DNA of 64,000 nt from Guillardia theta CCMP2712 (taxonomy: Eukaryota; Cryptophyceae; Pyrenomonadales; Geminigeraceae): NCBI RefSeq assembly GCF_000315625.1, contig NW_005434635.1, positions 313,342-377,341 on the forward strand, given 5' to 3'. Made by a program: the position numbers and the translations under genes. The first letter of the stretch is position 1, and every line of letters starts with the position of its first letter. Below the pieces are notes generated by a model. That model was not told where the DNA came from, searched no databases, and was given only the letters and a program-made list of their open reading frames with translations. Below, one piece after another: positions 1 through 11,054 of the stretch.

Positions 1-59
1 TCTCCTCCTCCTCCTCCTCCTCCTCCTCCTCCTCCTCCTCCTCCTCCTCCTCCTCTCCT
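1..59. repeat. (CTC)n trinucleotide microsatellite
   Basis: Nearly perfect run of CTC/TCC units that begins before the window. It is one of many purine/pyrimidine microsatellites here. Confidence 0.95.
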
Positions 60-73
60 CTCTGCCTCCTGCT

Positions 74-690
74 CTACCTTCGCTTCAACGGCTCATAGTA
101 GATCCGGGGCTCGTGCAGCGTCGGAGCTGAGCCACAGGTGGGGTCGGAGCAGGCGACTCTTCCTCCTGCCAGCCAGACGTCAGTAGCCTTAGGCAGATGG
201 AGGAGGCGAACCGAGAGGAGAGTGCGAGCCTGCCGAGACGGGGACGCCGGAAAACCAGCTGAGAGCGACGTGAGGAAGGAGGAGAGGAGAGAAGGGAGAG
301 AAGGGGAGGAAGTAAAGAAGTAAGGAGTAGAAAGAGGAGATTGAGGAGGACGAGGAGGCAACTTAGCAGGAAGAGGAGGAGGAAGAGGGCGGGAAAGGGG
401 AGGGCGGGCAAGGATGAGGGCAAGGACAAGGAGGACGAGAAGACAGCGGGTAGAGCGCCGCACCTTCGGAACAGGTCCCCGTGGTTCTTTACAGCTGCCT
501 TCCTCTCTCCCAGCTGAGGGGCAGAGCTGAGAAAAGGTCAGGACCTCTTCAAACTCGAGGAGCTGGGAACCTGCAGGTCGGAGGGTTCAAACACTCCACC
601 ACAGCCCCACCTGCCGCATGAGGAGGAGGAAGAATCGGGGACCCTGCAGTGACGTCAACGACCCTCTCCTCTCTCTGCTGCTGCTGCTGC

Positions 691-724
<34 letters not shown>

Positions 725-980
725 ACATCGCTACTAGGCTCCTCCACCTTTCTCACCAGCAAAGGGGCTGTAGAATCGCTGCTCCTCTTCTTCCCTCTTC
801 AAATATGGCCTGCAAGAATAGGTCAGCTTTCAACCCCTTCCTCCCCTACTCCCCTCCCACTTTCCCCGTCCCTTCCCCTCTCCACTTACTCATGCAGCGT
901 GAGATCTGATCCACATGTCGGATCATCGTCCCCACATCGAGTTGCTCCTCCTGCTCACGAGCTTACTGGAGTTTTTCATC

Positions 981-1012
<32 letters not shown>

Positions 1013-2315
1013 CTCCTCTTCCTCCTCCTCTTCCTCCTCCCACCCTAACAACCTGAATGTTTCCACCGCAGATCTCTGCACCCAAAATCAGAAGAAACAC
1101 AATTCAACTTCCACTCTGTGGTTTCATCTTTCCCTTTTCCATCCTGGCATCCCGCTGTACTCCCTCCTCTTCCCTCCCCTTTCCTCGCTTCCTCTGTCTT
1201 CTTGCCCTCCCTTCCTCTCCCCTCCTTCTCTTCCCATACCTCCATGTGACATTTGGAACGAGAAGGACAGACATCACGTCATCGAAGATCCGCTGGACCT
1301 GAACAAGAATGTCAGATGCCCTCTTATCCCCTCCCGCGCTCCATCTTCCCCCCCCCTTTCCCGTCCCTCCTTCTTCTTCCTTCCTCCCTGTTCCCTCTGC
1401 CTAACTCTTTCACCTCCCACTTCCCCCACTTCCCCCACTTCCCATCCTCCTTCACTCCTCATTCCCTCCCTCCCATCTTGCCCCCTGCGCTGCGCTGCGA
1501 GCGCTGCGCTGCGCTGCGCTGCCCTTCCCTCCCACTTCGCTCCTCCTACCTCCTGCCAGTTCCTCCTCTGCGATCGTCCGCCGACAGCAGGAGCGATAAT
1601 ATCCTTCGGCTGCTCTCCCGTCATTGCCATATCCCTCCAGCAACCCCCCAGTTGTAGGTTACCTGGGTGAAGAGGCGATCTGCCAGACTTCTGTTGTAGT
1701 AGTCGCCCATCTTGTCCTCAGCTTCGTCGACCGCTTCCGCCCTGTCACAGCTCTCAGCACCAGCACGGTTTGTCTCTGCTCCTGCTGCTGCTCCTTCTTC
1801 TGCTCCTACACCTCCTTGCTTCTTCTTCTTTCTGACCTTCTTAACCACCCTCTCTCTCAGCTCCTTCTCCTGTTCCACCATCCCATCCCTTTCACTTCCC
1901 CTCCTCCACCTCCGCCTGTTCATGCTCTTACCCCATCCGCAGGCGCCTCTCCTCCTCCTCCTCCTCTTGCTCCTTGATCTCTTCGGGGCTTGGCGGAGGG
2001 ACAGCCATAAGAGGCCTTGAAGCGACAAGTCAATGTTGCTGTCCCTCACAGGAAAACGGGGCATGTATGCTGAAGGAGCAGAAGGACATTCGAGGAGGCG
2101 GAGCAGCCGCAGGAGATCAATAGAGAAGGAGGAGGGGCAGAAAGTGAAGGAGAGCAGTTTGAAAAAGGCGAGGAAAAGTTGAGGGAAGGTTGGGAGGGGA
2201 ATGAGAGGGAAGACACAGCAGAATCGAGCACGAATGTTGAGGAGCGGCGGCAGAGGAGGAGGAGGAGAAGGATAAGGAGGAGGAGAGAGAGAGGGAGGAG
2301 GAGGAGGAGGAGGAG

Positions 2316-2384
<69 letters not shown>

Positions 2385-3147
2385 GAGCAGGAGCAGGAGG
2401 AGGAGGAGGATAGACTCGAGCCAGACCTGCTGTAAACTCCGGCAGGCATCCCCGCCCTCCTTCCTTGGGCGCACATGTCAAACATGGACCCTGGGTCACT
2501 TGTCATGTGAAGTCGCATCTCGAAGCCCCCTTTGCATCACCGAAGGCATCAGCGATCCCCGGGATGGCGCAGAGGAAAGAGTCTTTCCTGCCCTCGTTCG
2601 TTGAGATGGAGTTCTGCCGCAGCGCTATCACCACCACCACCTCCTCTTCCACCTCAAACATTTCCTCTCCCGGCATCCCATCTCTCCTCCATCCACCGAA
2701 GCCCTCTCCTTCCCGCCCTCTCTTTACCCCATCCATCTATACCCTTGACCTCCCCTCCGTCATCCCCCTCCCGCCGTCCCCACTCCAACTCCACAACAAC
2801 CGCCATAATCTCCTCCTACACCACCTTCAAACCTCCCCGAGCTTGCAGGGAGGATGCTTGCAGCCCGCGCTTCAGGCGGTAGAGCCCTTCCTGCATGCCA
2901 TGTCAGTCAAGGACCCTCCTTCTCTCCATTCCTCTCCCTATCTACAACTACCAGCGCCTCTACCTGATGCTGCTTTCCCTGCTCCCCACAAACAATCCAT
3001 TCTCAATACTCCCTGTACTGCTGCTCCTGCTCCTGCTCCTATCACCAACCTTGAGGCGCTTGACCTTCTCCGCTGCACGTCGCTCGAAGGAGGCAACCGG
3101 ACTTGACTACAGCATGGCCAAGAGGGGTCAGGCGAAGGAACGACAGG

Positions 3148-3198
<51 letters not shown>

Positions 3199-3682
3199 TG
3201 CAGGTGCAAGAGGAGAGGGAGCTTTGGGAAGGAGCAGTAGAAACAGATTTCTATGCTCACCCCCTCGAACGGAAAATTGCCGACCCATCGGTTCGCCTGG
3301 CAGGAAGGGATCAGGTCGACCGCCCCCATACTCTCTTGATAACCCACATCCAGTCCTGTCTCCTCGTGGATGACGCTGGTTGCCGCTATCGGCGCCGCTT
3401 GCTGCCATGACTTGGAGGCGGTGATAGCCAGGAGCAACAGCAACACACAGCATGCGATCGCAGCTGATAGACTCTGTAAGGTAGGACGACGATCACTCAA
3501 GGCGATGACTCTCACCTTTCGGCCTCGTGCCAATGCCGGCCATCATGATATTTTCTCTGTAAGCCATTCCTTCTCCGATGCTGCTCTGTCCGATGAACTG
3601 CTCCACTCCCACTGCCTGCTATCCCGGGTGCTCACACCACCATCTGCTCGTATGCAGCGTCAGAACTAGACATGCAAGACAT
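74..3682 (-). CDS. Unrecognised multi-exon gene, predicted membrane-anchored protein
   Basis: I do not recognise the family. The best 5' end is the ATG at 3682: a short first exon (MSCMSSSDAAYEQMV), a GT-AG intron, an exon reading FIGQSSIGEGMAYRENIMM, then an exon with one hydrophobic segment (AAIACCVLLLLLAITA) near residues 43-58 followed by a predicted lumenal or extracellular part. This looks like a type II signal anchor. Further plausible exons are near 1660-1760 (ending RLFTQ before a GTAACC donor), 1245-1305 (VQRIFDDVMSVLLVPNVTW), 1055-1080 (DLRWKHS) and 900-955 (EEQLDVGTMIRHVDQISRCM). Candidate final exons at 74-260 are open in two frames. Introns hold long GA, CTC and GGAGCA runs. The 5' part is the best supported. 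Several joins between 3100 and 1800 are unresolved, so this could be two genes. A Golgi-type enzyme is conceivable, but no catalytic motif is visible. Confidence 0.45.
675..724. repeat. (CTG)n microsatellite
   Basis: CTG/CAG run with one CCG interruption, inside the minus-strand gene, probably intronic. Confidence 0.9.
2320..2381. repeat. (GA)n dinucleotide microsatellite
   Basis: About 60 bp of uninterrupted GA, flanked by GGA repeats, in a probable intron of the minus-strand gene. Confidence 0.95.
3150..3205. repeat. (GGAGCA)n hexanucleotide repeat
   Basis: About nine GGAGCA units passing into GGTGCA, just downstream of the exon with the membrane segment on the minus strand. Probably intronic. 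The same hexamer recurs near 58205 and as AGGTGC near 62655. Confidence 0.9.
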
Positions 3683-3837
3683 GCTCTAGCGATCTAAGGT
3701 CACCATACTCCTTGCCTCTCCTCTCTCACTGCGCCTTCCCCTCTCTCTCCATCCAATCTTATCGCTCAAGGTATCAGCATTGTCTCTTCCGAAAGAACCC
3801 TCCTCCCCACACCGCCCCATCGTAACCTTGAGATTCG

Positions 3838-3965
3838 GTTTTAGTGTGAGTGACCGCCGGACTTCTCGGCCCGGTCCGGCGCGGTACCCGGTGTAGTGGT
3901 TGGCCTGGCAAATCGAACTGAGTTTTCGGGTCGGCCCGTCTTATCCCGGGGCCGGGGGCAGGAGT
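3838..3965. repeat. GC-rich restricted-vocabulary island 1
   Basis: Short intergenic island rich in CCGG, GGCC, GGTAC and GGACC words, of the same kind as the larger islands further on (for example 26110-26720). No coding sense seen. Confidence 0.6.
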
Positions 3966-5844
3966 AAAGATTTTAGTCATCGGTGTAGCAGTGACGCCAG
4001 GTTTTAGTCAATCCCGAGGTATTTGTAGGGGAAGAGGCCCATGTGATCGCTGCCTGTCATGAGTTTGGATTATATCTGATGAGGCGGACTTGGTTCTTGC
4101 GACTCTTTAGTTAACAGATCCCTGGCTACTGGCCCCCCCAGACTGCGAAAGTAAGTGTTTTCGAAGTTTGTGAGCTTAGCGAAGAGTCGCTTTCCCGTCT
4201 CCTCGGTTCCTGAGATCTTGAAAACAGTCTTCTTGGGATCTATAGCTTGTACATGTCGATTCCTGCTGACAGGCAACCTTGTAGTAAACAATCCAGAAAG
4301 AATCTGCAGGTACGTTTTCTCACTTGCTACGGGATATGCTGACATCTGTTACATTCGATACCCTACCCTTCCTGTTCACGGAGCATGGCCGTTTTCCAGG
4401 AGGTAGGGTTGGGGTACCTCATGCGTCCTTCTATCGCAGCCTGAGATGTACTGGGTGAAGGATCCAGGATATTTATTAGGAGGGGACTTATGGATTGAGA
4501 GAGGTGGGGGGTTGGAGAATCGTTGGGATAAGAATACAGTGTGAGACAAGGGTAGTGCTAGATAACACCTGTCATCACGGGTGGTAGATATCGGCAAAGG
4601 GAAAGGGTGAGGTACCAAAAGGGGAAACTGAGGGTGGGGGTTGAGGAACAATTCATGTAAGGGTGGGTAACTGAAAGCTGATCGCTGGTGGGGTTCACGT
4701 ACCCAGGGGTAAAACATTTGAGGGTGGGGTAGTACTTTTGGTGGGTGTGACTTGTTGAGCACAGCAAGGTTCCTCGAGGGTAGGGTACTTTTGAAGGAGT
4801 ATTGAATGGGTAGTAAGGATGCCTGAAGTTCTTTCACCGGTGGTTCGGCTTTTAGAAGGGGTAGGGTGATCTGGTGGGGCAAAGACTTACAGGGGTAAAA
4901 AAACTCTAATTGTCCGGGTGGGGGGTCACTGGAACGGAGTCAGTGGTAGGGTACCTCAAAAGGGATGTGTTCGTGAAAGGCTATACATAAGGGCATACCC
5001 ATTGAGAGCTAATGACACATATATAAAATTTGTAACCATAGCACCCCATCCTCTGACATGATCGACCTGAGGAATCCCAATGGGGGTGCTATCTAGGGTA
5101 CGTAGGGTAGTAAATGGATGGCCGGGGTGGTAAAAAGGATAGCGAACAGGGGCAACATGTTGACTGTGGAGAGAGGGGGAGGGAGAGGGAGGATAGTCCA
5201 AGAGGACGCAGCTATCATGATTTAGGAGAGGCTGAGATGAATCAGAGATGAGTTGCCTACCAGACATTGCTTCTGGTACGAGCATAACTGCAGCCAACAG
5301 GGAAACTTTCCGATTTTGCTTTCGAACAGACTAATCCTGGTTGTTTTGGCTTGTTCATAAGGTTGCAAAGGAAGATGCAGTTGTATTTATAGCACGAAGA
5401 TGAGATTTCGACATATGTTCAATAGCTCTGTCGTCTCAGTAGACCATCGAAGTTTATACAAGATTTCGTTTCGAGTTCTTTGCGGTTTGTTCATTTAACC
5501 GTCACGCGGTTTTGCAGCGATTTGTAAAATTATAGCTTGTTCTTTAGTATTATCAGAATTTAGTGTCTTATTTATGCAGATTACCTCTGAAAGCTCAAGT
5601 TGTGAACCTTGTTCAATTTTGCATGGGCATGTCGGGTTTATAGTTAGCTCAACCAGTACCAAATCCATTTCATAGCTCAGTCTGCCGAACCTTGTAACAA
5701 GATACTTGCCACCTTTCTACCATCTGTTTAAATCTGGCTTCTGACACCTCTTGTTAAAATCAGAAGGATACAAGGTCAGGAGAAAGACACCAAAACAAGC
5801 GTACAGGGCGTGCACAAACACTTTGGAGATCTTTGTCGATTAGA
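3966..5844. other. Intergenic region with clustered GGGTA/GGGGTA motifs
   Basis: No convincing gene. From about 4385 to 5190 the plus strand is dense in degenerate G-rich words such as GGGTAGGGTACC, GGGGTAC and GGTGGGGTAG, giving a strong G/C strand bias. From 5300 to 5800 the sequence becomes more AT-rich and leads up to the plus-strand gene at 5845. The same word family recurs at 20460-20870, 22800-22885, 26735-26850, 46660-46930 and 59345-59500, mostly upstream of genes. Confidence 0.6.
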
Positions 5845-6601
5845 ATGCAGCAAGCACTTGGTAGGCAAGCTGGAAGCTCAGACACCATCGTTCTGCGCAT
5901 TAGCACATCAGAGATCAGGCGTGAAGGCCCTGCAAGACTCACGGACGAGGATGACGCCAAGAGGTTCTGCGGAGCTCGTGGGTGGAGGGAGAGGCTGACT
6001 TGTACGGAAGGCGTCTGGGATTGTACCTCAAGACGAACAAGAGCAGGAGGTTCTCGAACATCGAGTGCTCGGACGGGATGAGAGGTGAGGGAACGTGCGC
6101 TTGTGCCTTCGGTGTTGACGAGGCTTGCGCAGGCCTCTCCTTCAGCCCTGTGAGGAGGAATAAGCCGCCACCCATAAGCTCGCAGAAGCTTTTCTTGGAG
6201 GCAACGACGGATAGCGAGGAGGACACGGATACTGAGGATCAGGATGGGCTTCTCCAACGAGGGAGAGAGGTGTGTAGAGGAGAGTGGACATGTTTCGCTG
6301 CTCACGCTTGAGACAGCAGGGTCGATCGATGCGGAACCACTCGATCCACGACTTCAGGAGCATGTACTGCTCGAGCCCCATGGGTTTTGCGCGAGGGGAG
6401 CGACCAAACAAGACCAAGATTCCAGGTGAGGACGGAGGAGGATGGTGGGATGCAAGCTGACCCTCGCTGTCAGAGTGCGAGGAGGAATCGGACATGTTCA
6501 TGAGCAAGCGACGGGTGCTGGATGGGGGGGAAGGAAAGACCATCCCGATGCCCATGAACGACGTGACAGTGTTGATGCAAAACTTCGAGGCCCTTGGATA
6601 A
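5845..6601 (+). CDS. Small hypothetical protein, five exons with tiny introns
   Basis: Function not recognised. Starting at ATG 5845, splicing out four introns of about 43-50 nt gives one frame to TAA 6599-6601. The last three are clear: GTGAGGGAACG...GCGCAG near 6085-6133, GTGTGTAGAGG...GAGACAG near 6269-6317, and GTGAGGACGG...CTGTCAG near 6425-6472. The first, near 5920-5962, is less certain. The product is about 190 residues: a basic N-terminal third (LYGRRLGLYLKTNKSRRFSN), an acidic patch (TTDSEEDTDTED), and a C-terminus KTIPMPMNDVTVLMQNFEAL. No signal peptide or membrane segment. The stop lies only 54 bp from the stop of the convergent gene at 6656, so the 3' UTRs probably overlap. The agreement of frame, intron size and splice sites makes a real gene likely. 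Confidence 0.7.
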
Positions 6602-6655
6602 CTTGTACATTACCATCTTGTTGATTCACCCCCCCTCTCTTGTAATTAAAGAAAC

Positions 6656-7395
6656 TTAAAACTTCTGGCCCGAGCCGTCGAGAGGAGGGTCAGTCCCATG
6701 GGAGAAAGTCGCAGGTCCGTACTTGCTGGAGCATCCTGTGAGACGCGGCAAGCAGGAGAAACTCGGAAAGGGAGGAGGGTAGGAAGGCAGAACAAGAGGA
6801 GAGCAGGGACAAGAACAGGAGGAGGAGGAGGCAGTGAGCAAAGTGGGTGGCAGGGAGACAGCGAATGGGAGCGAGTTGTGCAACCTTAGTTGGCGGCCTT
6901 GTGTCCCTTGAACCGTAGCATCCGCCATCGCATCTCAGCAGGTTTCTGAAACTCAACTCAACCATCAAGAGGCGGAGGAGGCAGGTGGGCTCCTACCCGA
7001 TGCCTTGGATGCTGTTGATTCCTCCGAAGGCCTAGCAGACAGAAGTGAGAAAAAGCTGGAGCATGTCAATCGCGCTCTTACGTCATCCTCCGCGTTCTTC
7101 GATCTGTTGTCCTTGCCCTTGGTGGAGGTGGAAGGAGTGACGACTCTCTTGGCAGGGGCCTTGGTGGTGATCCTCTTGTTAGGGAAGACGTCAGAGAGCA
7201 CAAGGAGGAGGGAGGAGGGAGGAGGGAGGAGGGAGGAGGGAGGAGGGAGGAGGGAGGAGGGAGGAGGGAGGAGGGAGAGGAGAACGGGGAGGGACTTTCG
7301 TCTCACTTCAGGCGGACGGCCTTGAGACTTATTGAGGTTTTCTTGAGGAGCAATTTCTTGAGACAGGACCAGTCAGATACGAAGATACACGTCAT
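6656..7395 (-). CDS. Small basic hypothetical protein, four exons
   Basis: Not assigned to a family. From ATG 7395 the exons join to a protein of about 94 residues. It has a Lys-rich start (SCLKKLLLKKTSISLKAVRL), a basic Thr/Ser-rich middle (ITTKAPAKRVVTPSTSTKG), then DDAFGGINSIQGIGKYGPAT and the ending FSHGTDPPLDGSGQKF. Intron 1 (about 7175-7308) holds a (GGGAGGA)n repeat. Intron 2 is 50 nt (GTAAGAGCG...CTGCTAG). Intron 3 runs from about 6993 to 6735, and its removal rejoins GG to CAAGTAC in frame. The frame stays open only with these joins. It is convergent with the plus-strand gene ending at 6601. The basic N-terminus could be an organelle presequence, but that is a guess. Confidence 0.6.
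7204..7276. repeat. (GGGAGGA)n heptanucleotide repeat
   Basis: About ten GGGAGGA units in intron 1 of the minus-strand gene at 6656-7395. The complementary repeat recurs near 61816. Confidence 0.9.
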
Positions 7396-7737
7396 CTCAA
7401 GCAAGATCATTAGGATCTAGCTATGATCATAATGGAGACGGAAAGGAGAGAAGGAGAAGGGGGGAGGGGAAGGGAAGAAAGAAAGGAGGGAGGGCAACAA
7501 GAAGAAAGGAAGAACATGAAACATGCCGAAGTCACCTGTCTGATCATCGAGCGCTTTAATCGCGTTGCTCAAGACTCCCTTGGTATACGCCACGTGAACT
7601 CTCGTTCCATCACGTTCAGTCCGAACCCTTGAAAGTAACGTGCAAGTCAGGCAAAACTCCTCGAACTCTTCAACAACAACAACACCATCCTTAGTATCAT
7701 CACTATAAACATCACCCTCAGCGGCAACAATGCATTA
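7396..7737. other. Intergenic, no gene seen
   Basis: Purine-rich stretch (7436-7515) followed by ordinary sequence with CAACAACAACA. Nothing recognised. It separates the 5' end of one minus-strand gene from the 3' end of the MORN gene. Confidence 0.5.
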
Positions 7738-8670
7738 TCAGTGGCCTCCTCCCGTCACATACCCGACTCCATGCATGACATCTTCTTCCCAGTCTCCTTC
7801 ATATGCAGTGCCGTCCTGGAGGGAGTGTAAGGGAGGACGTCAATGAAATACTCCATAACAACATGGTATCTAGATCCGACAAAGTAGTTGAGGCAGACAA
7901 AGGACAAGGACTTCGACAGTCAACATGGCGCAAAACAAGGAAGGGAGGGCGTCATTGTTCATTTCCTTCCTTACCGTCCACGTGAAGATTCCTTTCCCGT
8001 GTTTCTTGCCATTGAGATATTCGCCGGTGTAGGAGCCATTAGCTCCCGAGTACTTCCCGATGCCTGAAGCTTCATCAGCAGTCGTGTTGGACAGAGCAAG
8101 CAACGTATCACCGTGCTTCTGGTTGTTCTTGAACTCTCCTGCGTATCTCCTTCCATCAGCACAAGTGTAGATCCCTTGGCCGTGGATCTGCCCTTGCCAG
8201 AAGTCTCCCTCGTACCTTCACACTAACTCATCAGTTGAGGCGGTCGCTGACCTCTAGCTCTCTTACTTGTTCCCGTTGGCAAACGACTGCACTCCCTTGC
8301 CATGCCTCAGTCCATTATAGTACATGCCCGTGTACCGGTCGCCCTTCTCAAACACCTTTGAAAGCAGCAGCTCAGTCACCTCTACTCGCTCCTCCCCGCC
8401 ACGTCACACCTGCGTTCCGTTGCCTTGCATCTTCCCTTCATACCACTGGATCCAATCTAGTCAGCCTTCCTCCAGAGGCAGCAGGGACGAGTCTACCTCC
8501 CCTTCATACCAAGTCCCGTTCACCTCTATGAACTTGCCCTTGCCATGCATCTTCCCGTCTTTCCACTCGCCCTCATATTTCCCGCCATCCGGCCAGACGT
8601 ACTCTCTGAACTTACTGTCTTTGTTGCCGTCCTTGTCCTTCTTCCCTCCGCCCGAGAGAAGCTTTTTCAT
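7738..8670 (-). CDS. MORN-repeat protein
   Basis: Joining six exons from ATG 8670 to TGA 7738-7740 gives about 188 residues made almost wholly of MORN repeats (Y-x-G-x-W/F-x-x-G-x-x-H/Q-G-x-G). Examples are [85 protein letters not shown] and [15 protein letters not shown], about eight units. A Lys/Gly-rich N-terminus ([20 protein letters not shown]) precedes them. Introns are short (about 50-80 nt) except the last. MORN arrays bind phospholipid-rich membranes or act as rigid spacers, and in protists they are common in cytoskeletal or flagellar proteins. There is no kinase or SET domain, so the specific role is unknown. The upstream minus-strand gene ends only 21 bp before this ATG, so fusion with it cannot be excluded. 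Confidence 0.85.
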
Positions 8671-8691
8671 CGCAAGGTCTTCAATTCAGCT

Positions 8692-9469
8692 CTAGCGAGA
8701 TCGCACTGCCTTCAGCGCATGCGTCTTGAGCCTGCTGCGCAAGGTCACCCTCCTCCACATGGCGGCGAGCAGCGCAGAGAGTCGGGGGGCTACGGCATGA
8801 AAGGCTAGGAAGGTGTATTCTTCTGTCACTGGGACCATTTCACTGAAGAGCGTCAAGCTATCACTGACAAGTCTAGCGGACGTGCTGCTCTGCTTCCTGT
8901 TTTTCTCATCTGAGGACCAACTCGAACGTAAGACCATGTTCCTGTCGTCCTGCATGCAGACGCTCTCCTTCTCCTCTCTACTCATCCCTTCCTGGTCATC
9001 CTCCCCCCCTTCTCCCTTCCCATTCCCCCGATATCCCAAGCTCCCCCATTGACGCCTGGGTGATGCTGACGAATGTCCACCACCCATCGGTGACCCATCT
9101 GAAGTGGAGGTAGGGGGTTCAAAGAAAAAGGTCAAAACGAGCACCCCTTGACAGCTACAGTCAGTGGTGGACCCTTCCTACATACACTCTTGGAAACTCA
9201 CTGACTCACCAGTAGCTAGGTACTGGCTATTGTAAGAGTAGAGCGATAGGCAGATCTCTGTTGCGATACGAACCATTCTTGTTGGAGCCAGACACGGGGA
9301 GAAGAAACGAGGCCCAGTGTAGACACAAGAGTAGCAGACAGGTCTTCCTCCTCCTCCTCCTCTTTCTCAACCATTCCATCACTCCGTTATGCTCATTGAA
9401 ATGAATATGTGAACGAATGCACTGCATGAAGTTGTTCTCTTTCCCGTCTCTTGCTACAACCATCTTCAC
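8692..9469 (-). CDS. Hypothetical protein, at least two exons
   Basis: Unrecognised. A 3' exon (about 8692-9101) reads on from DGSPMGGGHSSASPRRQWGS through an acidic, charged middle (EGGEDDQEGMSREEKE) to LTLFSEMVPVTEEYTFLAFH and a basic C-terminus (RVTLRSRLKTHALKAVRSR). A GTGAGTCAG...CACTTCAG intron of about 105 nt joins it in frame to MVRIATEICLSLYSYNSQYL. A further upstream segment starting with ATG at 9469 (MKMVVARDGKENNFMQCI) contains a basic block and a hydrophobic stretch (KTCLLLLCLHWASFLLPVSG), but is one frame off unless another intron is present. The start is therefore uncertain. The 3' end abuts the MORN gene. Confidence 0.45.
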
Positions 9470-9519
9470 AGGGAAATCCTTTCAGCAGTTCGTCGCTGCA
9501 GCATCATAACTATCACGCT

Positions 9520-10467
9520 CTACAGGTCATCATCGCGGGACCATCCAGCCGCGTTTGCCTTTGACTCCCAATCCATCGCAAGCATCTGTTCCCTTGGGAT
9601 CAACCACCCAGCAATAACCACACAAGCATACCTCTTTGTCATCGAACATGTCCTTTGACAACATACTCTTGCCCAGCACTCTCCGTCGGAAGCAACGAGT
9701 CTGCACACCAGCATGAGACAGGCGCACCAGCAGTAGGCAGCAGCGTCTCACAAAGAAGGGCGCCACTATCATGTAAACTCCTGACATCACCATACACCCG
9801 ACAGCCCCCGCGACTAGAAACATCAGCAGCTAGCCTGACTGTTAGGACTCGAAGCAAGAGAAGGCGAACTTTACCCCCCATGTCTTCTGCTTGTGCGTCT
9901 TGCTGTCAGTTGGATTGGTTGCGTTCCCAGCACTCCCCATCGTCCCCACCCTCATCGACCTCGACCTTGCCTTGTCTGCATCAACAGGTTCGTTGTGGGG
10001 GTCGTTGGTATCCGGCTCGTAGACCACGGTGCCGTCTGACATGTGATGGTGGGGCTTGCTGCCACCACTGTGCGAGTGTGTCGTCCCATCCTTGTGGATG
10101 TGGTTGCTCCCTCCTTGGAGCTTGCTAGAGCTGATTTCTGCATGCTGGCCGTCGCCGTGGGAGTGCGGGTGCAAGTTCAAGATGCAATGGAAGTCACCGC
10201 AGTTGCATCCCTTGGGTATACAGCCTGAGAAAGGCAAACATCAGCAGAAATTTCACAACATGCCGATACACACGGATAGATTGACTCACCGCACTGGGTC
10301 TCGTGCTTGCAAGAGCTGTCCTGGGTGCATGCGGACCTCTTGGTGGGCCTGTCCTCGTCTGGCGAGCACACGTTGACTCCCTTCTCGTGCCCGAGAGAAG
10401 GCCGAACAAGCACGGCAGCAATGAGCAGCAGGATGGCTCTCCTCCTCCATGAGATCTTCACCCCCAT
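9520..10467 (-). CDS. Cys-rich, His-rich type I membrane protein
   Basis: Not a family I can name. From ATG 10467: a clear signal peptide (basic MGVKISWRRR, then AILLLIAAVLVRPSLG); a Cys-rich segment (CSPDED, CTQDSSCKHETQC, CIPKGCNCGDFHC); a His/Ser/Gly-rich stretch (HPHSHGDGQH, NHIHKDGTTHSHSGGSKPHH); a Ser/Thr linker; one membrane segment (LLMFLVAGAVGCMVMSGVYM); and a short tail ending AAGWSRDDDL. Introns fit in frame: GTGAGTCAATC...TTTCTCAG after the first exon, a 46-nt intron GTAAAG...GGCTAG before the membrane segment, and GTATGC...GAACAG before MLAMDWESKAN. A further 51-nt intron, GTGAGACG...GTGCAG, may lie just after the membrane segment. The His clusters next to paired cysteines suggest metal binding in an endomembrane or extracellular space. 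Receptor versus metal handling cannot be decided. Confidence 0.7.
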
Positions 10468-10616
10468 CGTTGCTTTTTCGTGAGAACCCTAACCAACAAC
10501 CCCTGCCCCTCTCGCTATGTGACTGCAGGTTGGCGTTCAGTCCAGGAGGATGGGGAAGCCTGTCGTTAGGTGCTCTCACTAGTCGATGAGGGGGAGAGGA
10601 GTGTGCAGTTGATACA

Positions 10617-10695
10617 ATGCTGTCTTCCTCCGCTCTTACTACCTTCCTCGTCCTGCTCGCACCCCCGACCGCCCTTGCGTCATTGCCAGGCTCTT
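10617..10695 (+). CDS. Signal-peptide-like ORF start, possibly a truncated gene
   Basis: ATG 10617 opens MLSSSALTTFLVLLAPPTAL followed by ASLPGSSKK, a typical secretory leader. The coding look stops at about 10695, where composition changes abruptly to AT-rich sequence. It could be a first exon, a leader orphaned by an insertion, or chance. It diverges from the minus-strand membrane protein. Confidence 0.3.
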
Positions 10696-10905
10696 CTAAA
10701 AAGGTGGTTGTAGTGTTATATTGTCTGTACGATGATTTGATTTGTATTCAGTACGCAAATTTGATCATAAAATATTATATGAATAAAAATCTTTATTAGC
10801 TTCAAACTTGGGTCCAATTGAAATATATAGATATAAACGTGTTTCTGTTGTACCGTTCCAAATCGTTTTAGTATTTGTACGGCAATAAGTTAGTTTTATG
10901 GAGGA
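10696..10905. other. AT-rich island
   Basis: About 200 bp with many A/T runs (such as AAATATTATATGAATAAAAATC and TTGAAATATATAGATATAAACG) within otherwise GC-balanced DNA. No gene is recognised in it. Organelle-derived DNA, a relic insertion or an AT-rich UTR are possible. Confidence 0.6.
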
Positions 10906-11054
10906 TCCATGCAGAAGAGGACTGGGCGGAATGCGGCGATGGCGGCGGTAAGGAGCGAGGAGCGTCGAGCCCTTCATGCACTTGGCCCCTGACGCTCTCA
11001 CTCTCTCCTCCTCCTCCATCCCTCTGCCTCTTACCCCTGCGCCTTCCGCACATC

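Noticed and set aside
2179-2604. Long Arg/Glu-rich or Ser/Leu-rich frames over the GA and GGA repeats
   Set aside because: All frames of a purine repeat stay open; these are repeat artefacts, not proteins.
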